Assembly (NCBI GenBank): GCA_963920635.1
Contig: OY987305.1
Location: 2,056,001 to 2,120,000 of the forward strand
Source of the DNA: Pseudeuparius sepicola
Taxonomy: Eukaryota; Arthropoda; Insecta; Coleoptera; Anthribidae
Direction: 5' to 3'
DNA: 64,000 bases
Below the pieces are notes generated by a model. It saw only the letters and a program-made list of their open reading frames with translations, searched no databases and had not been told where the DNA came from. This document shows positions 35,778 through 47,489 of this stretch, one piece after another (within the stretch, counting starts at the first letter, position 1; the number at the start of each line of letters is the position of its first letter). Both the position numbers and the translations under genes were made by a program.

Positions 35778-36451
35778 CTTGTAATTACCTAATGTTTTAT
35801 TTTGAAATTTAATTTTGGGGTTACCTTTTGCTTGAAAAAATATGAAAAATGACCCACTCAAACGTGGTCATGTAACTTTCGTTATATGTCAAAAATGGCA
35901 TTTAAAAAAATAGATCGCCAAAAATGGGTTTATTTGCTAAAATATCAATGTTTCTTTACCTAAGTGTGCCAAATTTGAACACTCTAATAAAAGATTTAGT
36001 TTTTTTGCCAATTTTTAATAAATATTTATGAAATTTCTGAAAATTTTAAAAACTCGTAACTTCGTAAGAAAACTATTTTATATCACTAGTTTTATCATTC
36101 TATTAACTTTTTATTACTAATTGCCGATAAAAATAGGTACTTTTCTAAAGAAAATGAGATTAAATCATTAAAATTCTGTTATGTTTGCTGCATAGTTGAT
36201 GTACTGTTTAGCATTTAGGGTATAAATTCAGTTACATTACGTTTTACAGTTCTAAATTGATGCCAAAGTAATAGCAAATTAAATTATCATCAAACTATTT
36301 TACGTATCTAAGCAAAATTCTTGACTTTTATGGAACAAATAATTATTGTTTTTAAGCTTAATTTCACATTAATCGATATCGATGAGTAGGCTATGGAGAG
36401 AATATAAGCAATTGTTTTTATTTGACAGTTTAATACTCTTAAAACGGGGAA

Positions 36452-36566
36452 TGGTAAAAATGTTGACTGTACAAGACAAACTTGAAATTCTCTAATATGT
36501 GGAGAAAATAATATGATATATCAGCAAGTTGCTGACATTTTTAATGTACGACATCCGGAAAATATG
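36452..36566 (+). pseudogene. Transposase N-terminal HTH fragment, frameshifted (plus copy)
   Basis: The plus strand reads MVKMLTVQDKLEIL, meets a stop, and resumes in another frame as MIYQQVADIFNVRHPENM. The two together correspond to the HTH of mariner-type transposases (YRQVAEVFNxRHP). The inverted copy lies at about 37290-37395, and a cleaner version at 43997-44086. The 0.47-kb fold-back was inserted directly downstream. Confidence 0.75.
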
Positions 36567-36576
36567 TACATAACTG

Positions 36577-37046
36577 TACAGGGTGTTCCCGTATATTTTG
36601 ACCCATACCTAGACCATTTATTTCTCGAGTTAGAAAAAAATTACTTAAATGAAAGTTGTAGGGTTTGTTCTGAACCGCTAGGATCTGTTACTAGATAAAA
36701 CAAATGAGCGTCGCAAATTTATGAAGAATATAAACTTACTTTTTTTTAATGGAATCCATATTTGTGGATTTTTGAATTGCACGCATTTTTCCGATTCCAA
36801 CAATATAAATATGTTATATTATGTTTGCTCTAAGCATTCGCGTGATATTCCAAATTGCAGATAAATGCGATCTTTATATTTAATCAAGGTTGCCATGGAA
36901 AAACATTTCAACTTACGCAAGACCATTCCTGTCAATCCATTATTTTTGGGACAATACACCTTGGTACCCTACAACTTTCATTTAAGTAATTTTCTCGAAA
37001 AATAAAGGCTCTAAGGGTGGGCCAAAATATGCGGGAACACCCTGTA
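36577..37046. mobile_element. Fold-back/TIR element, 0.47 kb, nested
   Basis: The ends are TACAGGGTGTTCCCG and CGGGAACACCCTGTA. Matching inner blocks are TTTGACCCATACC, and AATTACTTAAATGAAAGTTG with its complement at 36965. The arms are about 100 bases and the loop is about 270 bases with no coding signal. It is inserted next to the HTH fragment of the larger mariner-like element. Confidence 0.88.
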
Positions 37047-37287
37047 CTTAGTTAAAATTTAAAAGTACAGGTTCAATTTTAAATAATTTTAAAAAGAACC
37101 ACAACCCTTGGAAAAATACTGAAGAAGTTCATGTTGTGTTACGTCTAAACTAACATTATGTCGCAGTTCTTCAGTATTTTTCCAAGGGTTGTGAGGATTT
37201 TAAAAAATATTTAAAACTAAACCTGTGTTTTTAAATTTTACTAAAATTCTACTCGTAGTTGAGTTATGTACATTTTTTCCGGATGTC

Positions 37288-37380
37288 GCGCATTAAACCT
37301 TCAGCAACTTGCCGATATGTCATATTATATTTTCTCCACATATTAAAACAATTTCAATTTTGTCTTGTACAGTCAACATT
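37288..37380 (-). pseudogene. Transposase N-terminal HTH fragment (minus copy)
   Basis: The minus strand contains the same LTVQDKIEIVLICGEN / YRQVAEG-like stretch as the plus-strand copy at 36452, also broken (the AATATATG-type tract differs by small indels). The two copies face each other across the inserted elements, so each arm of this transposon carries the 5' end of the gene. Confidence 0.65.
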
Positions 37381-37991
37381 TCAAGAGTATTAAACTGTCA
37401 AATAAAAGCAATTGCTTCAATTCTCTCCATGGCTTATTTAGGCCAGGGAAATTACGGTAAAAAATAACGAAACCTAGACAAAATTCATAACCGCATTTTT
37501 ATAATGCCATCACAAAATATTGGTAATAAATGAACGCCAGAATTGTTTTTTATACAAAATAAATATACGAGTGTGGGCGTTTTTTAGAAAAATACATTTT
37601 CTTGTTGTAATAAAGACGGCATAAATATTAACTGCGAATTTTAAGCTGTATTTATTAGTAAGTAAGGTATATAAAGTTGAGATTGATAAATTAAACAGAA
37701 TACGTTTGCGCAAGTATCCAAATGATGTAAAAATGACATTTTGAATAATATTTTGTTGGGCAAAAATATTAACTGCGTTTTTATTATTTATAATTACCTT
37801 AAAAATCAAGTATTAACAGTTGGTTCTGAAATTAAACATATTGTTTCGCCGGAAATCGCATTTTAAAGAAATTCGAAGCTGTCTTTGAGAGCAAAATCAT
37901 TAACTGGGTGATTTTTGTTAAACTTTGTAAGTGGATACTAAGTCTTGTTAAATTTTTTGAAATTAAAAAAAAATTGGCAACGGAAGTATTT

Positions 37992-39235
37992 TGAAATGAC
38001 AAATGACAGTTGACCTACATGCGCCGTAAATAAATGTTTAATTTCGCTATATGTGATTTAATATAGTTATATTGTAAAAAGTTAAACAAAAAAAAACAGT
38101 TAATATTTTTGCCTATAGTCTATACCAATGAGAAGTGACAGCTGACGTACATGCGGCTCAGATAAATGTTTAATTTTGTATAAGTTACATTCTATTTGTA
38201 AAAGGGAATGATCATCTGCAATAAAAACGTAGTTAATATTTTTGCTTTTACCGAAATAGAAAATTATCCGATTTTTATCCCTCTTTGTCGATCTAAGTTA
38301 CTTCCATATTCTTAAAATGTTTAATTTCTTAATATATTATGTTAGCAAAGGAAGTTTTTTTACCTAAAGAGTCTAAAAAAATCCAGTTAACATTTTTGCT
38401 CGAAATTTCTAACGAAAAATAGGTGTTTTTTCAGGTAACTCAAGGTTCCGTTTTTTCAAAATGTTTAATTTTTGGTTTCTACCAACGTATTTACTTATAA
38501 CTTTGATATGGTAAAACAAAATTGCAGTTAATATTTTTTTCTAGGTCAAATTCTATTTTCTCTGGCCTATAGGTACTCATCAATATCGATAAATGTGAAA
38601 TTAACAGTTAATATTTTTGCTTTCCTAAAGAAATGACAAGTGACAGTTGACCTATATGCGCCGTAAATAAATGTTTAATTTCACTATATATGATTCAATA
38701 TAGTTATATTGTAAAAAGTTAAATAAAAAAAAAAACAGTTAATATTTTTGCCTATAGTCTATACCAATGAGAAGTGACAGCTGACGTACATGCGGCTCAG
38801 ATAAATGTATAATTTTGTATAAGTTACATTCTATTTGTAAAAGGGAATGATCATCTGCAATAAAAACGAAGTTAATATTTTTGCTTTTACCGAAATAGAA
38901 AATTATCCGATTTTTATCCCTCTTTGTCGATCTAAGTTACTTCCATATTCTTAAAATGTTTAATTTCTTAATATATGTTAGCAAAGGAGGTTTTTTTACC
39001 TAAAGAGTCTAAAAAAATCCAGTTAAAATTTTTGCTCGAAATTTCTAAAATAGGTGTTTTTTGAGGTAACTCAAGGTTCCGTTTTTTCAAAATGTTTAAT
39101 TTTTGGTTTCTACCAACGTATTTACTTATAACTTTGATATGGTAAAACAAAATTGCAGTTAATATTTTTTTTCTAGGTCAAATGCTATTTTCTCTGGCCT
39201 ATAGGTACTCATCAATATCGATAAATGTGAAATTA
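37992..39235 (+). repeat. Direct duplication of a 0.64-kb block inside the mariner-like element
   Basis: The block starting AAATGACAAATGACAGTTGA at 37994 recurs from about 38630 in the same order through TGTGAAATTAA at about 39233. Differences are a few substitutions and small deletions (for example TATTATGTTAGC against TATATGTTAGC). Within each copy the phrase GTTAATATTTTTGC recurs roughly every 130 bases. Confidence 0.92.
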
Positions 39236-39650
39236 AACTTCAAGGTAATAATTATTTGTTCCATAAAATCAAGAATTTTGCTTAGATACGTTAAATAGTT
39301 TGATGACATTTTAATTTATTATTATTTTGGCATTAATTTGAAACTGGAAATTGTAACATAACTAAATTTTTACCCTAAATGCTAGACGGTACATCAACTT
39401 TGCAGCAAACATAACAGAGTTTTAAAGCGTTAATATCATTTTCCTTTGAAAACACCTATTCTTATCGGTAGTTTTTGGCGATATATTTTTTAAATGTCAA
39501 TTTTGACAGATAACGAAAGTCACGTGACCACGTTTGAGTTGGTCGTTTTTCATTTTTTTCAAGCAAAAGGTAACCCCCAAAATTAAATTTTAAAATAAGA
39601 CAATAAATTAAAATTTCCGCCCTGTATGGCGCGAACTTTCTAACTATTTC

Positions 39651-40649
39651 TAACGAATATAATACTGCCTTATAATACGGCCCTGTCATCCATGGCGTAC
39701 AATCGCCTCGAGTAGGGCAGTATCCGCCTATGGTTGTACCAAACCATTTTCAATGCGGTTTTAAGGACCGATATTCTCCTGACGAATGCCATGGTATAAA
39801 AACGGAAGGAACACGAAACTTGAAGTTGTAGGAATCGCGTGACCCAAAAGTTGCATTAACGTGCCAGTTGCCAGTCATAAGTGTTGCATTCCGGTGTTAG
39901 CTATACATTGATGCCGACGCTACAAACAGGCATTTACCGGTTTAGCAATTATTACTCCTTGTAATTGGGAAATGTGCATCGGTAATTGTCCTGTCCACAT
40001 CAATTTGTAACTCATTTTTTGACGTCGCGCTGAAAAGCACGCCAAAAATGGCACGGCTATTTTTAACTATGCGCATACCACCGAACTTTCTATTGTAGGC
40101 AACCCGAACTACATTAATCGACTTAACTGTTCAGCGTTGCCAATTTGTTAGAGGCAGGGCGGCAACACCGCGAACTTGTGGTGGGTTAGTTTGGGAGCCC
40201 GAACATCTAAATTTCCAATGAGATTTTTGGGATTAAACCGGAGTCCGATAAGAGAGAAAGGCCGAAATGTTTTATAAAACAGGATATTCGATAACGGTAA
40301 CGTAACGACCAACTGCGAACCTGTGCGGCGAAAAACAATTAAAATTTAAATTCGACGCTGAAGGAGGAGCGATATTTTCGGACTATAATCAATATACGAA
40401 AGTTTTGACTGGTAGGTGTCCAAAACAAACTGAGAAGTTGTCAGGGGCATCAGTTTTTTTGCGTCGTGATATTATACAGCAGTTTTTATCGGGTGTTCTG
40501 GCCTTTTCCTGCCGAGTATTAAAAACGCAAGGTATATATAGTTCCTGATATAATTAGACTGTGCTTTCCCTACGAGCAGGCGGGCGTCTTCTCTATAGGA
40601 TCATTTCGTCAATGACCCACCTAATTTTTTTCAATGTTATTTATGGTCA
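39651..40649. other. Intergenic, shares a short motif with 45.7 kb
   Basis: ATACGGCCCTGTCATCCATG followed by GCGTACAATCGCCTCGAGT at 39677 is closely matched by ATACGGTTCTGTCATTCATG plus GCGTAGAATAGACTCGAGT at 45744. No gene recognised. Confidence 0.45.
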
Positions 40650-40835
40650 ATATTTCGACTTATAAGTCAAAACTTTAAAGCTTCGAGTTATAAGTCGAAA
40701 TATTGACCGTCAATATTATATATATTATTTTACTTATAAGTCGAAACTTTAAAGTTTCGAGTTATAAGTCGAAATTTTGGGTCAATATTTCAACTTAAAA
40801 GTCGAAATTTTAAAGTTTCGGCTTACAAGTCAAAA
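40650..40835. repeat. Palindromic minisatellite (TTATAAGTCGAAA / TTTAAAG)
   Basis: CGACTTATAAGTCGAAACTT and TAAAGTTTCGAGTTATAAGTC alternate over about 185 bases. Every sub-unit is itself nearly palindromic (CGACTTATAAGTCG, ACTTTAAAGT). Confidence 0.9.
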
Positions 40836-41873
40836 TTTTAGGAGCGGATCTAGAAAAAAAAAGGCGAGTGTCCTTTTCAGGCCTTCCTATGAACCCATTA
40901 TCTAGTTTACTCTTGTCAAATTGAGCCCGACTTTAAATGGTAATTAATCGATTGCAGGTCACTATGGATCTTCTTTCTCAGTTTTAAATTAATCTATAAT
41001 AAATGAAGAACACAGTCTACTTCATAATTTATCTGAACGATCTTATCGGGTGTGTGAAAAATTACGTAAAAGTTGGGCTCCATTTGACATATTTGACAAG
41101 ATGGATTCTCTGTATTCTGGTCTTCTCTGTGATAGTATGTAACAGGAGGGAGGTCCAACAATATAAGGAATTATTAACGCAATACATATTTACTACAAAA
41201 CATTATCCTCGACCTTACCTTCCACCACTGAGTAAAGGAATACGTTTACTCAATGCGTCCACCTAAATATACATGTGATCCAAATGTAACAGGGGAACAT
41301 TCTTTTTATAGATCAAAGTGAAAATTAGATTTTCAAAATTGTATTTTAGCGAAACATTACCTACGCCCATGCCTTGCATAAATATTAATATTACTGTTTG
41401 TGTTTTGGTAGGGAAATTATTAAAAAGTGTTTATTAAAATTATAAATGATTTTTTAAATTATGGTCAAATAGGTATAAAGAGTGGGCCAACTGGCAAATG
41501 AGACAGTACCTAGGTATATTCTGTAGATTCATACAATCACACAATAAGGTAATAAAATTTACAATGTGCAAGTAGGTAGGTACCTACTTAAAACTATTCA
41601 AAATATTCTACATTCTACAAATATTTGGCGCAGTTATTTAAACATTAAAAAAAAACTTTAAAAAGTCAAGCACTAAAATTAAATGTACCTAACTATCAAA
41701 ACATTGAGATTATAAATTTTACACGCAGAATAGCTCCGATGTACTGAATCGAAATATCAAAATATATCCAATGTGACAGCCAGACGTCACATCGGAGATA
41801 TTTTTAGAACGGGTAATATCAACGATGTTACATAAATGCACATAAGAGATGTTTTTGTCTCATTCTGCAGTAC
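40836..41873. other. Intergenic, nothing recognised
   Basis: AT-rich. An 87-codon frame at 41003 has no recognisable domain. Confidence 0.5.
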
Positions 41874-41881
41874 CTCGGCAC

Positions 41882-42940
41882 CACGGGCGTAGCCAGGATT
41901 TAGTTTTGGGGGGGGATTTAGTTTGAGAAGTAAATAAAACAACAAAAATATACTTACATGAAATTTAATATCTATATATTCATCCGAAAAACTACGACAT
42001 ATTTATAAAGTTCTTAACTTTAAATGAAATGGATAAATTAACTTCGTTCCTCTGCGCTAAATCTAAAACCATTAAGGAAGAAATCTTCGGCTTTTTCTTT
42101 TAAATATATCCACTACTTCATCTGCATGAATTTCTGTTCCATAGTGAATGTTCATTAGAGCCAAACCATTAAGTCTATTTTCACTTGTAGTGTTTCGTAA
42201 ATAGTTTTTCAGTCTCCTTAGGCTCGAGAAAGACCTTTCTGGGGTAGCAGTGGATACAGGAATGGTAGCGAAGATTTGTAGTAATGTGTAAATATTAGGA
42301 TAAAGGTTTTTATCGCACATATCTAGGCATTCCAAACTAGATTTCGGGGTAGGCAGTCTTCTTATAAGCATGCAAGGTAGCTGAAGCTTTGATAGCTAAA
42401 TCCAAATTAGTTTCTTTATTAGAAACCCCTTGACCTTGACTACACCACTTTTTTCAGTAGTCCATACCTTTAGGTTTATCACCCTTCCTTTTTTTTTCCC
42501 TCCATTTTTCGACAGTAATAATGATTCACGTATCTATCCTTAACAAGGTCATCGAATAACAGTGCACTAAAATAATTACTCACTTACACGGTACACTTAA
42601 TTTTCTTCACTATTCGTTCACCATTTTTCACTTTTATTCGCTTCGAGTTCGCAACTTCCACAAAGTTCCGCTCATTTCGACCGAGGGGCGTGGCGAATAA
42701 TCGAGAAACAACGCAAAGTGTCCCTACAATACAAAATAGTTCGGCTGCAACTGCGTCTGCCTCTCGTCAAAAGATGGCGCTAGGCGCTACTATTACTACA
42801 TATATTCAAACGTAATAATAATTTAACTCTTCATTCCTCGTATTTTTTCGGTACAATATTAGGTAATATTTTGCTTATTTCGGGGGGGGGGGGGGGGGGG
42901 GTTTGAACCCCCGAAACCCCCCCCCTTGGCTACGCCCGTG
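41882..42940 (-). mobile_element. hAT transposon derivative, copy 2, with 8-bp target duplication
   Basis: The ends are CACGGGCGTAGCC and GGCTACGCCCGTG, flanked by the perfect duplication CTCGGCAC (41874-41881 and 42941-42948). The body is nearly identical to copy 1 at 4689-5749. It lacks about 85 bases upstream of AACTTCCACAAAGTTCC and has an extra segment ending in a run of about 20 G near 42882-42901. It carries the intact C-terminal hAT domain but no catalytic core, so it is non-autonomous. The strong similarity of the two copies suggests fairly recent movement by an outside transposase. Confidence 0.95.
42072..42371 (-). pseudogene. hAT transposase C-terminal dimerisation domain
   Basis: The 99-residue frame has NIYTLLQIFATIPVSTATPE directly followed by RSFSSLRRLKNYLRNTTSEN and RLNGLALMNIHYG, the hAT C-terminal dimerisation region. 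Unlike copy 1 it is not frameshifted and ends with a basic tail (FKRKSRRFLP). The upstream zinc-finger and catalytic regions are missing, so it cannot encode an active enzyme alone. Confidence 0.88.
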
Positions 42941-42948
42941 CTCGGCAC

Positions 42949-43841
42949 ATTAGAGATGTTAATATCAGGTATAGGTACAATAACACACGAGTCGCGCCTG
43001 GTCACGAGACGTGTAAAATGTATTCTATTCCGAGTAAAAAGGAAACAATAACGGTTTAAACTTAGTTAAAATTCCGCAGGTCGCTCTATTAATGAGTCCC
43101 GTGCGGGTTGACTTTGTAAACCTCAATATCGCAGCGTAAGCTACAAGCATGCCTGGGAGCTGACCCGGCTGCTAATATCACCGGCAGAACTGGGCTAAAT
43201 CTAGGTAGCTGCAAAGTACATAACACCGGATTTTGAACCCTACGCCAATATATGTGATTCGACGATAATTCCAGGGAAATTCCCTACATATAAAAACGCG
43301 ATATAAGATCACAGATAACGACAAGACACCAGCAGCAGCAGTCGCCCATGGAAATTTAGAATTGATCTGATAGCAGTAACCACAGTCTAATTTTCGCAAG
43401 CTTGCTTCATTTATAAAGGATTAAAAGTATTTAGATTATCTATTGCATGCACCCCACGTTTTTAGAATTTGTATCATTTTTGTATTATTATATTATGCTT
43501 ATTATACTTTAGTCCTTTTTAAGAAGGTGGTATATTAAATTTTTTATGTTGAATTTTTTTTATTGAACTGAAACTCGGATTAACTCATGTACAAATAAAT
43601 TACCTGAAATTCCCTAGCTTAATAGACTTCTTACATGTAGATTTTTCCATGACGGACCACCTCCTACCTGCCACAGTCTCAAACCTCCCTCATGCATAAA
43701 ATTAGCTTTAATGAAAAAAAAAAGCATTGGCGTATTAAATTTCCAATAAAGTTGGGAGGGTCCCAAGTCTAAATTATTTGCCCCAGAAACAATCAGAAAA
43801 GTCTCGTCTCGTTTGGTTACTTTTTTGCGGAAGTGTATATA
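42949..43841. other. Intergenic, nothing recognised
   Basis: Lightly GC-enriched from 43,090 to 43,190; no domain-bearing frame. Confidence 0.5.
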
Positions 43842-44816
43842 TACAGTGTCCTCCAACAAGTTCGCATCATAGAGGGAAATTTTTAATTAACGTTTTATTT
43901 TGAAATTTAATTTTGGGGTTACCTTTTGCTTGAAAAAATATGAAAAATGACCCACTCAAACGTGGTCATGTGACTTTCGCTATCTGTCAAAAATGACATT
44001 ACTTCAGCAACTTGCCGATATGTCATATTTTCTCCACATATTAAAACAATTTCAATTTTGTCTTGTACAGTCAACATTTTTACCATTCTCCGTTTCAAGA
44101 GTATTAAGCTGTCAAATAAAAACAATTGCTTCAATTCCCTCCATGGCCTACTCATCAATATCGATTAATGTGAAATTAAACTTAAAGGTAATAATTATTT
44201 GTTCCATAAAAGTCAAGAATTTTGCTTAGATACGTAAAATGGTTTGATGATATTTTAATTTATTATTATTTTGGCATCAATTTAGAACTGTAAAAAGTAA
44301 TGTAACTAAATTTATACCCTAAATGATAGACGGTACATCGACTTTGCAGCAAACATAACAGGCTTTTAAAGTGTTAATATCATTTTCTTTTGAAGAATAC
44401 TTATTACTATCAGTAGTTAGTAATAAAAAGTTAATAGCATAATAAAGTTACTGATATAAAACAGTGTTTACGAAGTTACAAGTTTTTAAAATTTTCAGAA
44501 ATTTCAAAAATAATAAAAATTGGCAAAAAACTAAATCTTTTAATAGAGCGTCCAAATTTGGTAGACTTACGTAAAATTGAAAAAGAAACAACTTTTTAAA
44601 GTAAAACTTTTTGATATTTTAACAGATAAACCCATTTTTGGCGATATATTTTTTTAAATGTCATTTTTGACAGATACCGAAAATCACATGACCACGTTTG
44701 AATGGGTCATTTTTCATATTTTTTCAAGCAAAAGGCAACTACAGAATTAAATTTCAAAATAAAACACTAATTAAAAATTTCCTACCTATGGTGCGAACTT
44801 TTTGGAGGACACTGTA
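43842..44816 (-). mobile_element. Mariner-like element, ACAGTGTCCTCC family, copy 2 (compact)
   Basis: Complete, with inverted ends TACAGTGTCCTCCAACAAG and CTTTTTGGAGGACACTGTA flanked by TA. The ends continue with GTTCGCA...GAGGGAAATTTTTAATTA and its complement. Internally it keeps only the start of a minus-strand transposase, followed at once by the left TIR. This shows a deletion of the catalytic region. It is a deletion derivative of about 0.98 kb and the reference for recognising copies 1 and 3. Confidence 0.94.
43997..44086 (-). pseudogene. Mariner-type transposase N-terminus (HTH)
   Basis: The minus strand reads MVKMLTVQDKIEIVLICGEN, then MTYRQVAEVM, and then runs into TIR sequence. 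The pattern (TxQxKIEIVLxxGEN-x-TYRQVAxxF) is that of the insect mariner-associated HTH. Only 30 residues remain. Confidence 0.8.
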
Positions 44817-46379
44817 TAGGAAAATAAAATGATGATAGCTTTGAGGGTGCATTCGCAGAATTATTTCTAAACGCACCCGCAGTTCTGAACGTACCATATT
44901 TGACCTTACGCGTGCAACTATCATATTAATCAACCAAATAATTAGTGGTTAGTTGGGTAGGGCATAAATTTTGGAATCATCCATTTGGACACAGCGTCGA
45001 CTGGTATATGATAAAACAGAGTTGCCTAGTTATACGTCGTTACACACTACACGCTGCATATAATAGTGACTGAATCAATTATTTGTCTCTAAACCACAAA
45101 CTTAGTGCAACAAGTTTAAAGCCACTTTATCAGTACACGATTTAAAAAGTTCTATTCTGTTTAGCTTGACGTCACTGCCTCAATTGCAAGCTTCCGTCCT
45201 TTGTGCATATTACCACAGTAGATCGGAATAAATAGGTTATAGTTATAGCCTTAGATCTGTCAATGTTGTTTTCAATTGGAATCTTCTGAATATGCTCACC
45301 AATTTTGAAGAGAGGTTCTGAAACTTATTCGTATCAATTTCGCGCAGCACAGGTAAACTATAATCAAATATTTTATAGTTGGCTATAAGACGGACGGAGG
45401 GTTATGACAACCCTTATAGGTCTTGACCAGTATATATATGCAGAAAAGGTATAAAATAAAACCGATTCGTTTTTATGCCTTGAAGCGAGCATTCTCAGGC
45501 AGATAACGGTGACATTTTATGTGATCACTGCCTTTAAAAGCAATAATATACGAGTTAGTTTTATTTAGGATTGTAAAATGGATCTCTTATAAATTGTGAA
45601 ATCCCTTTTATCCATAGCGAGTAAAAGGGTATTAACGCATTAGCGTCGCCTGGGAAATTATAGATAAAACGATATATATTCGATTAGCAAGAGCAACGCG
45701 AAACTTTTGGTCCGATTTTCTCTACGTATCAATTTTTTAAATACGGTTCTGTCATTCATGGCGTAGAATAGACTCGAGTGATATAGGTTGGCGTTAGAGT
45801 GTGGCTATTGTGTTTTGACAAAGAAGTTCGAACAATTTTAGCCTCCTCAGGGTAACATAATATTTGTGTAACCCTCTTACAAGTTAATAACAACGCCCCC
45901 TGCTGATATAATTAACAGCTACGCAGTGACATGTCACTTTGTAACATTTCACAGGTTAACTAATATGTTAATAAGACAGGCGAAAACAGCTTTGATAGCA
46001 GCCAACGTAAATAATTCTCAATTCCCCTTAGCGTAACGTCAAATTACCACTTTACCCTTCCTTCTATTTGCCAGAATTAATAAATAGCTCTTTGAAGAGA
46101 AAACAACAATACTCACGTTGTCCCGCAAAAGCAGAAAGACGCAGTTTGCTGGCGTATTTATCGCCACAGAATAAAGTCTTAAGAAAAATTATCACACTAT
46201 GTCTTTTAGATTTCTGTTGAAGAAGTGAAGAATAAGTAAATTTACGATAGAAAATGAAAATGGAAATGGAGAAGAACTTTCATACGTATAGGACGTAGAC
46301 CAATGGACATGAAAGAAAGAAAGTCGGACATCATTTCAGAAAAATTAAAAAGGATTTTCTGATTTTTTTTCAACTAAGT
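44817..46379. other. Intergenic, nothing recognised
   Basis: Includes the 45744 copy of the ATACGG...CTGTCATYCATGGCG motif shared with 39677. No gene recognised. Confidence 0.5.
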
Positions 46380-47226
46380 ACGGACCTAGTTTTTTTTTCA
46401 GATTTTGAAAGCACTTTTTATTGCAAATACCATGATGTATGACACGAAAATATTTTTTAAATGTTTTGAGACAATTATACTGAAAATTTCTTTTTCCATT
46501 CATTTTTTTCTAATGCGGCCCTGTATGTAATAATAACAAGTCTAAATATTAATTAGTATTGTCAACAATTTAACTTATAACTTATCTTTCAATTGCGGAG
46601 AACCAAAAAAGGACGGCAAAGAATAATAACAGTCACATACGATAATAAAAAATAAATAAAAATCCTCCACCTAGAAGACTTTGAAACAACGAAACCAAGC
46701 CCCCGTCATTTTTAATAACGCCCAGTGTATCATTTAGTTAATAATTTGTATTATTAGAAATGGAGGGTGCTTTTTCCAATGTCGACAAATTTAACATGTC
46801 AGCATGTTATATCTTGTGTCACAGAAATAGTCTAGAGGCCGAACGAATGTATTGTTGCAACTAATAAATGGCAAAAGTTATTGGTTTCATTGGCTTAAAG
46901 CTTTCTTCTCACAATTAGAAAAAGCTAAGAATTTACTCCAAGACACAATGTTTGCTGTACAACAACAGAGAAAAACATTTACCAGACAGGGCCGTATTTA
47001 AAAATATTAAGTTTTCGAAGTAAAAACAAACTGTAAGTTAAATTGTTATCAATACTGATTAATATTTAGATTTCTTATTATTAAATATAATACAGGGCCG
47101 CATTAGAAAAAAATGAATGGAAATAAGGAATTTTCTCTCAAAACATTTTAAAAATATTTCGAGTCATACATCATGGTATTTGCAATGAATAGTGCTTTCA
47201 AAATCTGCAAAAAAATCCAGGTCCGT
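46380..47226. mobile_element. Fold-back element, 0.85 kb, ACGGACC ends
   Basis: The left arm (46380-46586) and right arm (47028-47226) are inverted copies. Landmarks are ACGGACCTAG at the left edge with CAGGTCCGT at the right, the shared block TACCATGATGTATGA, and TAATGCGGCCCTGTATG. The loop (46590-47025) is non-coding. No TA duplication is obvious and the end sequence differs from the TACAGGGTG group. Confidence 0.85.
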
Positions 47227-47489
47227 ATTAAAAAAAAAACAAAGTTGAAGATGGTTTCTCAAAAACGAAATGTTGTAGAACAAATCTAAAAACGCCATCT
47301 TAAAGCCCGTTAAAAAGTGCCATAAGAAAGTGTTTTTCTTTTTTTTCTATCTGTGATAACAACTTATAAAATCGAAAACGCAAAATTTTACTTTTTTCAA
47401 AATAACTCAAAAACGAAAAAGGATATTAGAAATCTGTTTGTACCATTTTATTGACCTTAAAATTGCGCAACTTTTCCCCCGTTTAACCG
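47227..47489. other. Spacer preceding the 619-bp array
   Basis: No recognisable feature. Confidence 0.4.

Larger units (their letters stand above)
35778..39650. mobile_element. Mariner-like element of the ACAGTGTCCTCC family, copy 1 (composite)
   Basis: The left part (from GGGAAACTTGTAATTA at 35778 to about 36560) and right part (about 37260-37440 and 39180-39650) are inverted copies. They match the TIRs of the compact copy at 43842-44816, including ATTTTGAAATTTAATTTTGG and ACCCACTCAAACGTGGTCAT. The extreme 18 bases of both ends have decayed. The middle is filled with a 0.47-kb fold-back (36577-37046), an inner inverted repeat, and a directly duplicated 0.64-kb block (37992-39235). Two head-to-head fragments of a transposase N-terminus lie at 36452 and 37290. 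Confidence 0.85.
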
